NCBI GenBank assembly: GCA_003134045.1
Contig: PLAH01000117.1
Span: forward strand, 1 to 32,333
Length of the DNA: 32,333 bases
Direction of reading: 5' to 3'
Source: Gammaproteobacteria bacterium
GTDB lineage: Bacteria; Pseudomonadota; Gammaproteobacteria; Steroidobacterales; Steroidobacteraceae
The notes under the pieces are model-generated. The model saw only the letters and a program-made list of their open reading frames with translations, did not search any database and was not told the DNA's origin. Shown piece after piece: positions 15,957 to 23,103 of the stretch (the stretch's first letter is position 1; every line of letters starts with the position of its first letter). The position numbers and the translations under genes were made by a program.

Positions 15957-15979
15957 CCCGGCCATGCGTGCCGGGTTTT
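15957..15979 (+). terminator. Intrinsic terminator after the PEP-CTERM gene
   Basis: CCCGGC (15957-15962), a 7-nt loop, GCCGGG (15970-15975), then TTTT. It lies 26 bp after the stop of the PEP-CTERM frame. Confidence 0.7.
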
Positions 15980-16231
15980 CATCTTTGGGCTGCGACAGCG
16001 GCGATTTCACTCTCCGAAACCAGCCGTTCGCCACAGGCATCTATGGGTCAAACCCGGACATCTCATCGCACGTGGGATCGGGCATGGCGGCGTACCCCTG
16101 ACGACGGGAGATGCCCCCAAGTGCCACGACCCGCCCCGATGACGCACGAACGCGCGTCCCCGCCCTGATCGGGTCTCTCAGCGCCCCGCCAGAGCGGGAT
16201 ACGCGATCATCAGGGGCATCCGACGCCGCGT

Positions 16232-16530
16232 TCAGGTCGAGAACGGAGTGAATCCCTGCCGCTCCGTATTCAGCGGATCGACCGCCGTCAGCGCCACCAA
16301 GCGTCGCGCGTCGCCACGGTGAATGAAGGCGGAGCCCCAAGCAGCATCGCTCTCGGCCTCCCAGGCTTCACGCTGCAAGCGGGGCCCATCGTGGCGAGCA
16401 TCGCCGCACGTAGGTCAGCTCCGGGCGCGATGCGCTCGCACTCGATGACCTCGTGTTGCATCGTCCAGACGACGATGTAACGTGGATTGCGGTAGTCTTT
16501 GGCGTAGCTGTCGTGGCGGGTTCGGCGCAT
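16232..16530 (-). pseudogene. Small hypothetical protein with one frameshift
   Basis: The first frame gives MRRTRHDSYAKDYRNPRYIV, then WTMQHEVIECERIAPGADL and AAMLATM. After a run of G/C near 16385 the sense continues in another frame as LQREAWEAESDAAWGSAF, IHRGDARRLVALTAVDPLN and TERQGFTPFST with a stop at 16232. Joined, it is a compact protein of about 98 residues with sensible composition. I do not recognise the family. A single-base insertion in the G/C run is the simplest explanation, either a real mutation or a sequencing error. Confidence 0.45.
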
Positions 16531-16648
16531 GGGCGGATTGTCGCGAGCGTTCGGCGTTCGCGTCCATCCAGTAGTCCGCAGCGCAGGACACTGTATGCGG
16601 CTCAGGTTGCGGTTGAATTTTGGCCGCCAATGTCCGAGGCTAGCAGCG

Positions 16649-16861
16649 ATGTGTGGTCGCTACGTAAGTCCCGACGAAGCCTCAATCGAGCGCGAATTCA
16701 ATCTCGTGCATCACGAGTGGCAATTCCCGCCGAGCTTCAACGTTGCGCCCACCCAGACGGTGCCCGTGATTCGCGCGGTCGATGGGCAGCGCCAAGGGTC
16801 GCGATTCCGCTGGGGTCTGATACCGTTCTTCGCCAAAGGGGAGCCGCCGAAGTATTCGTGA
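16649..16861 (+). pseudogene. Truncated SRAP (YedK/HMCES-like) protein
   Basis: The frame starts MCGRYVSPDEASIEREFNL, giving the catalytic Cys2 that crosslinks to abasic sites in this family. It continues PPSFNVAPTQTVPVIRAV and FRWGLIPFFAKGEPPKYS. It stops after 70 residues, exactly where the family continues with the conserved T-I-N-A-R-x-E segment; full-length members are about 200-230 residues. The downstream 170 bp shows only faint, frame-broken traces. The catalytic Glu and His are missing, so it is inactive. Confidence 0.8.
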
Positions 16862-17030
16862 GTATTCCATTGATCGTGAACATTGATTCCAGGCTATCGT
16901 GGACAGCGCCTCGGTATCGGCGGCGTCCGCCGCCGACTCTGCTCGAGTGTCCACGATGAGTTGGGGGAGACGACGGTTTGCCGTCTGGCCGCCATCATTC
17001 ATGGTGAGGGTCTATGGCCCCGTATGACGA

Positions 17031-18272
17031 TCACAGGCCGCCGCTTTGGCGACTGAGCAGTCCAGTGCGCCGGCGCACATCAGCGCATACTTTCTGCAAG
17101 CTGCCCGGATGGCGAACCTTGAGTCCTCCAGCCGCCGTCGCGAATGCGCTGGTGGCTTTGACGACGTCCTCAACGATGCGCGCGGCGCGCGCGACGCCCC
17201 ATTGATCCGCTAGTGCGATTATTTCTGTGCCGGTCGGGCAGGCAAAGCCTTGCAGAAATGACAGGGTGTGCTCGCCTCGACCGCCGATGTCCGGCACCAA
17301 GTCGAACGCCGGTGCCAGGCGAAACCCGCCGGGACGCGCCAGCATCCAGAAATTCTTGAGGTGATCATCGACATTGCCGATAGCGGCGTTGAAGACCATG
17401 TGCCGATACAGCGCTGCCACGTCATCGGCGGGAGAAGCGGAGTGTTTGCGCAGCACCTGAGCAAGCTCCGAATAGCTGTGCACATAGATGCCGGGACGCT
17501 CTTTGCACAGCGTGCGCAGGCTCACCATGTGGTACCGACCGCCCTCGGCACCGATGTCGAAGCGCTTGACCATGAGCACGCGCCGAGCGCCGATCGTCTG
17601 CAATCGCGACTCCGGGACATCGAGTCCCGCGCGCCGAGCCAGCATGAGACAGCTGGCTTCGAGGCCAACCACGTCATACCCATCATCGCGCGCGCGGCTG
17701 GGAAATTTGGCGAGCCACTCTCCGAACTCATCGTGTACGAGCGCTTTGGGCCTCGCGCCGCCGGCCCGGCTGCTGCCCTCCAAGAGACGGCGAAACTCAT
17801 CGCCCGGTGGCAGCGTCCCGGCCTCGAATTGTGCGGCCGCCGCCAAGACCGTTGACAGCGCGGAGCTAGGGACACTTTGATCGGGATGAGGGGCGGTACC
17901 GGTCGCCGTAAATAGGAGTGCCCCGGTGCCGCCGCCGCGCATGCGCAGCAGCATCTCAGGTAATGTCGGTGTGCCGCCATCGGCGGTTACGCCTAAGGCG
18001 AGCAAGCGCCGACCCCAATCGTCCGGGAGCGCATCGTCGAACACCGCCAGAGGCGGATACAGCATCTCGGCGCTAAACCGTCGCGCGGCATCCAAAGGGA
18101 GAGACACCGGATCAAGAGCGAAGGCGCCAGCCTCGCCCACCCAGGCACGCGTGTATTCGAACTCCGATTCGAAACGCCCACTGTTGCGGTCCGGAGCCGT
18201 TGTGGCCAGCTCCCCGACCAGGCGGATCGTCCCCTCCGGGCGTCGCACCCAGACAAATATATGTTTGATCAA
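17031..18272 (-). CDS. hipA: HipA-family serine/threonine kinase toxin
   Basis: 413 residues, close to the family norm. It has the N-terminal HipA couple domain (residues about 1-110, with FDDALPDDWGRRLL), the glycine-rich nucleotide loop GGARPKALV (171-179), KFPSR, the ELEAS-like GLEASCLMLAR helix, the catalytic loop GNVDDHLKN (299-307) and the metal-binding APAFDLVPD (320-328). HipA kinases phosphorylate translation factors such as glutamyl-tRNA synthetase and cause dormancy. The start overlaps the hipB stop by ATGA. All core kinase residues are present, so it appears intact. Confidence 0.9.
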   Translation of the reverse strand: MIKHIFVWVRRPEGTIRLVGELATTAPDRNSGRFESEFEYTRAWVGEAGAFALDPVSLPLDAARRFSAEMLYPPLAVFDDALPDDWGRRLLALGVTADGGTPTLPEMLLRMRGGGTGALLFTATGTAPHPDQSVPSSALSTVLAAAAQFEAGTLPPGDEFRRLLEGSSRAGGARPKALVHDEFGEWLAKFPSRARDDGYDVVGLEASCLMLARRAGLDVPESRLQTIGARRVLMVKRFDIGAEGGRYHMVSLRTLCKERPGIYVHSYSELAQVLRKHSASPADDVAALYRHMVFNAAIGNVDDHLKNFWMLARPGGFRLAPAFDLVPDIGGRGEHTLSFLQGFACPTGTEIIALADQWGVARAARIVEDVVKATSAFATAAGGLKVRHPGSLQKVCADVRRRTGLLSRQSGGL

Positions 18273-18568
18273 GCTCGTCTCGAGGCGCGCTGTTTGACGC
18301 GAGTACGAGGCGCGCGCGCCTGGTCGAGGAGGCTCGCCTTCTGGGCCAACAGGCCATTCAGGTCATCGAGATGGTCAAGAACCCACAAGGCCTTGACCCA
18401 AGCGCCGATCTGAACCGTGCCCACGCCGTGCTCCATCGCCCGGAGCGTTCCTGCACTGACTCCAAGGCGCTGCGCGAAGACGGCCATGGTGTCATTACGC
18501 GCAAGACGCAATGTCTTCAGGCGGATCCCGAGCTCCGACAGGTATTGCTGTTGTTCTTTAAAGTTCAT
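18269..18568 (-). CDS. hipB: HipB-like helix-turn-helix antitoxin
   Basis: 99 residues from the ATG at 18568; the open frame extends upstream but without plausible protein. Residues about 10-70 form an XRE-type helix-turn-helix (LGIRLKTLRLARNDTMAVFA, RLGVSAGTLRAMEHG). The basic tail (RAPRTRVKQRASRRA) is likely the flexible degradable end. It precedes hipA, as is usual, and should bind DNA upstream of the pair. Confidence 0.85.
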   Translation of the reverse strand: MNFKEQQQYLSELGIRLKTLRLARNDTMAVFAQRLGVSAGTLRAMEHGVGTVQIGAWVKALWVLDHLDDLNGLLAQKASLLDQARAPRTRVKQRASRRA

Positions 18569-18574
18569 TATAAT

Positions 18575-18624
18575 ATAGATTAATCGTAAAAAACTGCCAT
18601 AAGAAACAGTATAGCATAGATTAA
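18575..18624 (-). promoter_or_regulatory. Direct repeats upstream of hipBA
   Basis: The minus strand carries TTAATCTAT twice (complementary ATAGATTAA at 18575-18583 and 18616-18624), 41 bp apart or about four helical turns. A possible -10 (TATACT, 18608-18613) lies between. The repeats may be HipB binding sites. Confidence 0.4.
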
Positions 18625-18639
18625 CCATCGGTCGCAGAC

Positions 18640-18867
18640 AGGCAGACTGCGCACGGTGAAGGCGATGCGGCGCAGCTTGATTGGGAGAACGCCTACACTC
18701 GGATCGACAGCCGAAAAGAGTATGGCGAGACGCGCAAAGTGAGTCTGGTGCCAATGGGCGAGCGAATCTACAGCGTGGTTCACGTGAGCCGCGGTAACTC
18801 AGAACGGATTATCAGCCTGCGCAAAGCCAACAACCGTGAGATCAGGATCTATGAAAAGCAAGCGTAA
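18640..18867 (+). pseudogene. brnT: BrnT-family toxin lacking its N-terminus
   Basis: From about 18652 the frame reads LDWENAYTRIDSRKEYGETR, then ERIYSVVHVSRG and RIISLRKANNREIRIYE. These are the hallmark stretches of BrnT (DUF497) RelE-fold ribonucleases: D-x-R-x-x-Y-G-E-x-R and R-I-I-S-x-R-K-A-N-x-R-E. About 20 N-terminal residues and a start codon are missing because the reading frame runs leftward into the hipBA upstream DNA. The stop overlaps the start of brnA by 17 nt, as in normal brnTA operons. Confidence 0.75.
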
Positions 18868-19147
18868 ATTTTTGCGGAACACTGTCGCGGAGGAAGCGGC
18901 CATCAAGGCCGGAATCGCGGCAGATCCCGACACGCATGAAATGACGGATGAGGAGGCAAAGCAGCTTCGGCCGTTTCGCCGTGGTCGGCCGCCGAGCGAC
19001 ACGCACAAAGTACCGGTGACGGTGCGGCTTGATCCTGAAGTCGTCGAGTTTTTTCGGGAGGCCGGTCAAGGCTGGCAAACGAGGCTGAATTCGGCGCTGG
19101 TCGACTATGTGGCTCGACGGCGGAAGGTAGCCAATAAGGCGAGATAA
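18851..19147 (+). CDS. brnA: BrnA-family antitoxin
   Basis: 98 residues from ATG 18851. The sequence has an acidic, flexible N-terminal half (EMTDEEAKQLRPFRRGRPPS) and a C-terminal ribbon-helix-helix (KVPVTVRLDPEVVEFFREAG, GWQTRLNSALVDYVARRR), the BrnA arrangement. BrnA neutralises BrnT and represses the operon. With the toxin truncated it is an orphan antitoxin and may protect against a BrnT encoded elsewhere. Confidence 0.85.
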   Translation: MKSKRKFLRNTVAEEAAIKAGIAADPDTHEMTDEEAKQLRPFRRGRPPSDTHKVPVTVRLDPEVVEFFREAGQGWQTRLNSALVDYVARRRKVANKAR

Positions 19148-19384
19148 TCGGCAAGCTGCTCGCACCGATGCGCGGGGGATGTTGAGATTCCAGCATCGTT
19201 CATAGTCTGTTCTTTGATCTGCTTCCCACTATTGGGATGCAGATCCGTTCGTTTTCGTTCAGCGGTTTCTGGTGAACCACCACAGGTTGTGAGAAACGCG
19301 ACCGCTATGAGGCCGGGGACGCGACAGATGAGGGAGGGACCGTGAGTGACGTACTGAAGGAAGCAAGTCGGAACCTGACGGGCC

Positions 19385-19870
19385 CTAGGGATCACCATAG
19401 TACTTGCGATACGCGACGCGCCAATCGTTCGTCAGCGAGTCGCGGGCTTCTTGAAGTGTAATATTCCCTGCGCACATCTCCTTATGAAGACGATTCTCGA
19501 GCTTGTCCTTCAAGTGCGCGTTCCAGGGCGTCGATCCGTACGCTTGCGGCCAGAGATTACTCACGTCATCGGCACCACCCACCTCGCGACTGATGAGGTG
19601 GTCAATCTCGCACGTCTTGCCGTGCGAATCGGGCACGCATCGAGCGTCATGGTATCCCGAGTAGCCATACAGATTGAACGCCTTTGCTTTCATCGCAGGC
19701 GTGACAAAGCGTTCGTCTTTACCCCACTTGGTGGCGCAGACCGTCGCCTTGGATAACCCCGGTTTCGCCAATCCGGGAGTCTTTGTTGCGTCGGGAAGGT
19801 CGTCCGCCCTTGTGGGGGCCGCCGCGCAACACAAAACGCCGAGCATCGCCAGTGCGAGATACTCATGCAT
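19385..19870 (-). CDS. Exported HNH-type nuclease
   Basis: 161 residues from ATG 19870, which has GGAGGG upstream; the longer open frame is spurious. The signal peptide is residues 1-22 (MHEYLALAMLGVLCCAAAPTRA). The catalytic segment is CEIDHLISREVGGADDVSNLWPQAY (about 87-111), with Asp90-His91 and Asn105, followed by WNAHLKDKLENRLHKEMC and a closing DSLTNDWRVAYRKYYG. This matches small secreted or periplasmic HNH proteins whose exact substrates are unknown. It lies 98 bp downstream of the S1/P1 nuclease on the same strand, so both may act on extracellular nucleic acid. Confidence 0.8.
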   Translation of the reverse strand: MHEYLALAMLGVLCCAAAPTRADDLPDATKTPGLAKPGLSKATVCATKWGKDERFVTPAMKAKAFNLYGYSGYHDARCVPDSHGKTCEIDHLISREVGGADDVSNLWPQAYGSTPWNAHLKDKLENRLHKEMCAGNITLQEARDSLTNDWRVAYRKYYGDP

Positions 19871-19968
19871 TACAGACCCTCCTCGGTGCAAGGTATTCAA
19901 TGCGCCAATGCATCGAGCAGGGCGTCGTCGACTGCTCTGGTCTGGGGCAGGCCCGCCGTTCGATCGCC

Positions 19969-20880
19969 CTACTGCAATGCCCGATTCAGCACCATGGCGA
20001 GACGCACGCCGGCTTTGCTCAACTGCTCGGCGACCACGGTTGTCGCGTCGTCGACGTACGCGGCCGATAATTGGTAGTGATTCCGGGCGCCGGCCGAGGG
20101 AAGCAGGCCATATGCGTGATCTTTTGCCGCGGAGAATGACTCCATGGCCCAGTCGGCGGGCGTGCCGCCCGACCATTGAGCACGCTGTGTGTCGCTGATT
20201 CCATTGATCAGCCGCTGTGCAATTTCGACATCGCTCGTCCCCAACTTTGCGACGAATTCGGTGTCCCAATAGTGATGCAAATTGTTCGAGTGGATGCCGG
20301 GAGCGGTCACCAGCTTCAGATTCCCACCCTGGTCGTGATCGTCACTGGCATGCAAGGGCTGGTGTACATCACCGACAAAATGCAGGAGAAACTCCAGCGC
20401 GAGGAGCCGCTCGGGCGGATCGGTGCTGGGGTTCTTCAACTCCGTACTGAATTCGAGGATTTTATCGACCACGCAGTCGTTTGCAGCGCCACTGGACGCG
20501 GGGGTTGCCGGGGGTAGCCTAGGCTGTCCAAAGCAAGCAGCGCTCAGATCCGGAGACCCAATCTCCAGATCGACGAAGTGCCAATTATGTGTCTGCGTAT
20601 AACGTTGCTTGGTCGTATTACGGTCGGAATCGCGATATTTGTCCGCCCAAGTGGCCTCGTGCGCAATGTCATTGGCCGTGAGCTGCGTGGCATCGGTGGC
20701 AAGAATGGCCTGTACCCGGCTGCGAACCGCGGGGTCCAGGTAGTGGTCTGCTATCAAACCAACCACTTCGTGCCCCTCATCTCCCCATGCGAATGCCGAA
20801 CGATGGACGCCGCAGAGGCACAGCATCCAAGTGCTGCTGCAAAGCGCCAGCATCATCCTTGAACGGATGCTCACGCGCAT
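19969..20880 (-). CDS. Exported S1/P1-type nuclease
   Basis: About 303 residues from ATG 20880; this start places a signal peptide (residues 1-31) just before Trp32, the mature N-terminal Trp that ligates zinc in this family. The other zinc ligands are visible: His37 in WGDEGHEVVG, Asp80 in ATWADKYR, His in THNWHFVD, the H-x3-D-x-H-x3-H cluster HFVGDVHQPLH (167-177), SDDHDQGGN, and LHHYWDTEF. The length is right and all metal residues are present. These enzymes cleave single-stranded DNA/RNA and 3'-phosphate bonds outside the cytoplasm, yielding nucleotides. Adjacent to another exported nuclease. Confidence 0.92.
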   Translation of the reverse strand: MRVSIRSRMMLALCSSTWMLCLCGVHRSAFAWGDEGHEVVGLIADHYLDPAVRSRVQAILATDATQLTANDIAHEATWADKYRDSDRNTTKQRYTQTHNWHFVDLEIGSPDLSAACFGQPRLPPATPASSGAANDCVVDKILEFSTELKNPSTDPPERLLALEFLLHFVGDVHQPLHASDDHDQGGNLKLVTAPGIHSNNLHHYWDTEFVAKLGTSDVEIAQRLINGISDTQRAQWSGGTPADWAMESFSAAKDHAYGLLPSAGARNHYQLSAAYVDDATTVVAEQLSKAGVRLAMVLNRALQ

Positions 20881-21275
20881 CCTGCCTGACGTTGATTGGT
20901 TCGGCGCCGGCTTCCAATACCGACCATGTACGACCGCAATGAGATCTTTCGAGAGACTGCCGCCGATTGGGTAGATGTGCGATCCATGGTCCATCCCTGA
21001 ACGCTCGCGTGCCGTGTGCGTAAACTAGCGAGTCAGTGAATTGGTGTCAACTTCAGATCCAGAGGGCGGAGTTATGGTGTGACGCAGCGGGAAAGAATTG
21101 GCTAGCACCGCATGTGCAGCACAAATGTCATTCATCGCCGGTTCCTTTTACGATCGCCGGTGAACTTCGACGCCGGTACGGGCAAGAGCCATGCCGCCAA
21201 AGCCGTCGCACTCTTGGCCGTTTAGCTCCCGCTAACACGCTTGCAAGATGCCATTGTTGCTGGCATTATGAAAGC
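20881..21275. other. Gap without a supportable gene
   Basis: No conserved frame is present. The stretch holds the upstream regions of the divergent nuclease and vapBC genes. A TTGCAA at 21241-21246 with an imperfect CATTAT 17 bp later could drive the second vapBC, but the start would be almost leaderless. Confidence 0.35.
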
Positions 21276-21512
21276 ATGGCCATTCAGATTAATATCCGCG
21301 ATGTTCCCGAGAGAGTCCGTGACGAGCTGGCTGCCCGTGCGGCTTTGCAGGGTAAGTCGATGCAGGAGTTCTTGCGCGCCGCGCTCGAGCGCTTGGCTGC
21401 ACGCCCGTCGATCGACGCCTGGCTGCAGCAGGTGCGCACGAGAAAGCGCGCGACACAGACTCGCGTTTCCTCCAAGCAGATACTCGAGTACAGAAACGCA
21501 GATCGGCGTTGA
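21276..21512 (+). CDS. vapB: VapB/FitA-type ribbon-helix-helix antitoxin
   Basis: 78 residues from ATG 21276. The N-terminus MAIQINIRDVPERVRDELAA and GKSMQEFLRAALERLAARP is the FitA-like ribbon-helix-helix. The basic C-terminal tail (RTRKRATQTRVSSKQILEY) is the toxin-wrapping segment. It is coupled to vapC by TTGA. It belongs to a different VapB subfamily from the copy at 14.4 kb. Confidence 0.88.
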   Translation: MAIQINIRDVPERVRDELAARAALQGKSMQEFLRAALERLAARPSIDAWLQQVRTRKRATQTRVSSKQILEYRNADRR

Positions 21513-21907
21513 GTACCGTCGTTGACTCGTCTGTGCTGGTTGCCGCGCTCGTTGATACCGGCCCCCAGGGCGCTTGGGCGGAGACAGTTCTAGCGGGCGG
21601 TTCGTTATACGCGCCTGAACTGCTACTTGCCGAAGCTACAAACGTATTTCGCCGTCTGGAGAGGGCAAAGTTGATTACGACGGCGGAGGCGAATGCGGCG
21701 CGAAACGATCTCATGCAGCTCGATATCGATTTGTCGCCTTTCGAGCCCTTCGCCGACCGCATTTGGGAACTGCGTCATAACGTAACGAGTTACGACGCGT
21801 GGTACGTCGCCCTTGCCGAAGCGTTAAAGCTCCCGCTCGCAACTCTGGACGAACCTCTTTCGAAATCCAACGGAGTCACCTGCGAGTTTCTGACGCCCGG
21901 AGTCTAA
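21509..21907 (+). CDS. vapC: VapC-type PIN-domain ribonuclease toxin
   Basis: 132 residues, TTG start overlapping the antitoxin stop. PIN residues are complete: Asp6 in STVVDSSVLVAAL, Glu42 in LLAEATNVFRRL, Asp96 in SYDAWYVALAEAL and Asp114 in ATLDEPLSK. The pair should form an active toxin-antitoxin module. Confidence 0.9.
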   Translation: MSTVVDSSVLVAALVDTGPQGAWAETVLAGGSLYAPELLLAEATNVFRRLERAKLITTAEANAARNDLMQLDIDLSPFEPFADRIWELRHNVTSYDAWYVALAEALKLPLATLDEPLSKSNGVTCEFLTPGV

Positions 21908-22069
21908 AAATCCTTCTGCCTATGCGTCTTTCGCACGAACGGTGAGGGTCCGCGCACCAATGGCGGGGCTCCTGACGGATTCCATTGGCGAGCGAGCGGG
22001 GCTATCCGCCGGCGACACTCCTCGTTCAAATCCGGATAAATCCAACGGCCGGTTGCAACAGCTGCCGAT

Positions 22070-22462
22070 TTATCCCGCTTTTTGCATCTCCGATGCTTTC
22101 AGCACGAACTCGACCTTCACCGCGTCGTAGGGAAACTCTACGCCTTTGTCCTCTCGACTGAGAATGCCGGCCTTCACCAGCGCAGTAATGTCGCTGTGAA
22201 CTGCCTTGATATCGCGACCGACGAGCTTCGCGGCCTCCCGTATCGTCAACGGCCCGGCACCGCACATTGCCTCGACGAGGCTAAGTCGTTTACCGCCCAG
22301 CACCTTCAATAAAAGCTGTGGGGTCGGAAAGCTAATACGCGGAGACCTTGGTGCTTTTCCAGCCTTCCAATCCCGCCCAATATCCGCTAGTGCATCGGCA
22401 CGTGATCGCACATCACCGCGCGCCCGGGGTCGGCAGATGATCGCTCGTCTGCGGATTGACAT
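22070..22462 (-). CDS. HVO_A0114-type putative DNA-binding protein (antitoxin-like)
   Basis: 130 residues from ATG 22462, chosen because the upstream extension lacks normal protein character. After an N-terminal helix, the body reads RISFPTPQLLLKVLGGKRLS, LVEAMCGAGPLTIREAAKLV, GRDIKAVHSDITALVKAGIL and FPYDAVKVEFVLKAS. This is the winged-helix family that usually follows a TumE/DUF6516-like toxin gene and acts as its antitoxin/repressor. No such partner is visible upstream here, so it is an orphan. It is divergent from an exported hypothetical with a 61-bp gap. Confidence 0.75.
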   Translation of the reverse strand: MSIRRRAIICRPRARGDVRSRADALADIGRDWKAGKAPRSPRISFPTPQLLLKVLGGKRLSLVEAMCGAGPLTIREAAKLVGRDIKAVHSDITALVKAGILSREDKGVEFPYDAVKVEFVLKASEMQKAG

Positions 22463-22523
22463 GGCGCCGCGGTCCGCGTACTCCAGAGGTCTCTCAAACC
22501 ACGGCAGAGCCACGGGTGTCAGG

Positions 22524-23066
22524 ATGCGGTACGTTTCTCTTCTTGTGTTGATAGGGGTCTTTTGCTCGCCGGCAGCCCTGCCCGCCGAGCCTGTGGCTCC
22601 ACGGAGCAGCGCCGCTGCGAATTCCAGTGCGAGTTCCGCCGGTGCGAGCGTTCCGGCGACCGGCAAAGGAGGCCGGCCGGTCGCCGGCCTCGCGGCCAGC
22701 AGCCTCATTTGCAGTCTGTTCGGCAGCGGCGACTGGCTCGCCGATACGGCGGCGGCAACCCAGAAGGCGGGCGCGCGCGATACCGATCCGAATCACGCCA
22801 TTCAATTCGGGCGCATATGGACGGACGGGCACCAGACCACCGTCGGGCGGAGCACGGTGTCCGACCCGGCGTCGGTTATCGCAACGATCAAGCTGCCGAT
22901 CACGTTGTCAGCGGCGGAAAGAAAGCAATTCGACGACGCGGGATGGAAAGCGCATTACGACAAGGCGAGTCACGCGACGTTGTACTGTTTCGACAAGGCC
23001 CTCCGCGCTCGCGGCCAATCAGGAGCGCCGGGGGAGGGTTTGCTGTGCGTTACGGGTGGCAACTAA
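22524..23066 (+). CDS. Exported hypothetical protein
   Basis: 180 residues from ATG 22524. It has a clear signal peptide (MRYVSLLVLIGVFCSPAALP, cleavage near AEP), then an Ala/Ser-rich linker (about residues 28-55), then a folded part beginning GLAASSLICSLFGSG. Later stretches include IQFGRIWTDGHQTTVGRS and ATIKLPITLSAAERKQFDDA. Three Cys (SLICSL, TLYCFDK, GLLCVTG) could pair in the periplasm. I do not recognise a family. Composition matches the chromosome, unlike the patchy region to its left. Confidence 0.65.
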   Translation: MRYVSLLVLIGVFCSPAALPAEPVAPRSSAAANSSASSAGASVPATGKGGRPVAGLAASSLICSLFGSGDWLADTAAATQKAGARDTDPNHAIQFGRIWTDGHQTTVGRSTVSDPASVIATIKLPITLSAAERKQFDDAGWKAHYDKASHATLYCFDKALRARGQSGAPGEGLLCVTGGN

Positions 23067-23103
23067 AACGGCAAATTTACTGGCAGCTGCGAATGAAAAC
23101 CAT

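Noticed and set aside
19105..19398. Minus-strand frame with a lipobox-like stretch (AVAFLTTCGG)
   Set aside because: Position -1 of the Cys is Thr, there is no good start or ribosome site, and part overlaps the brnA gene antisense. Not enough for a lipoprotein call.
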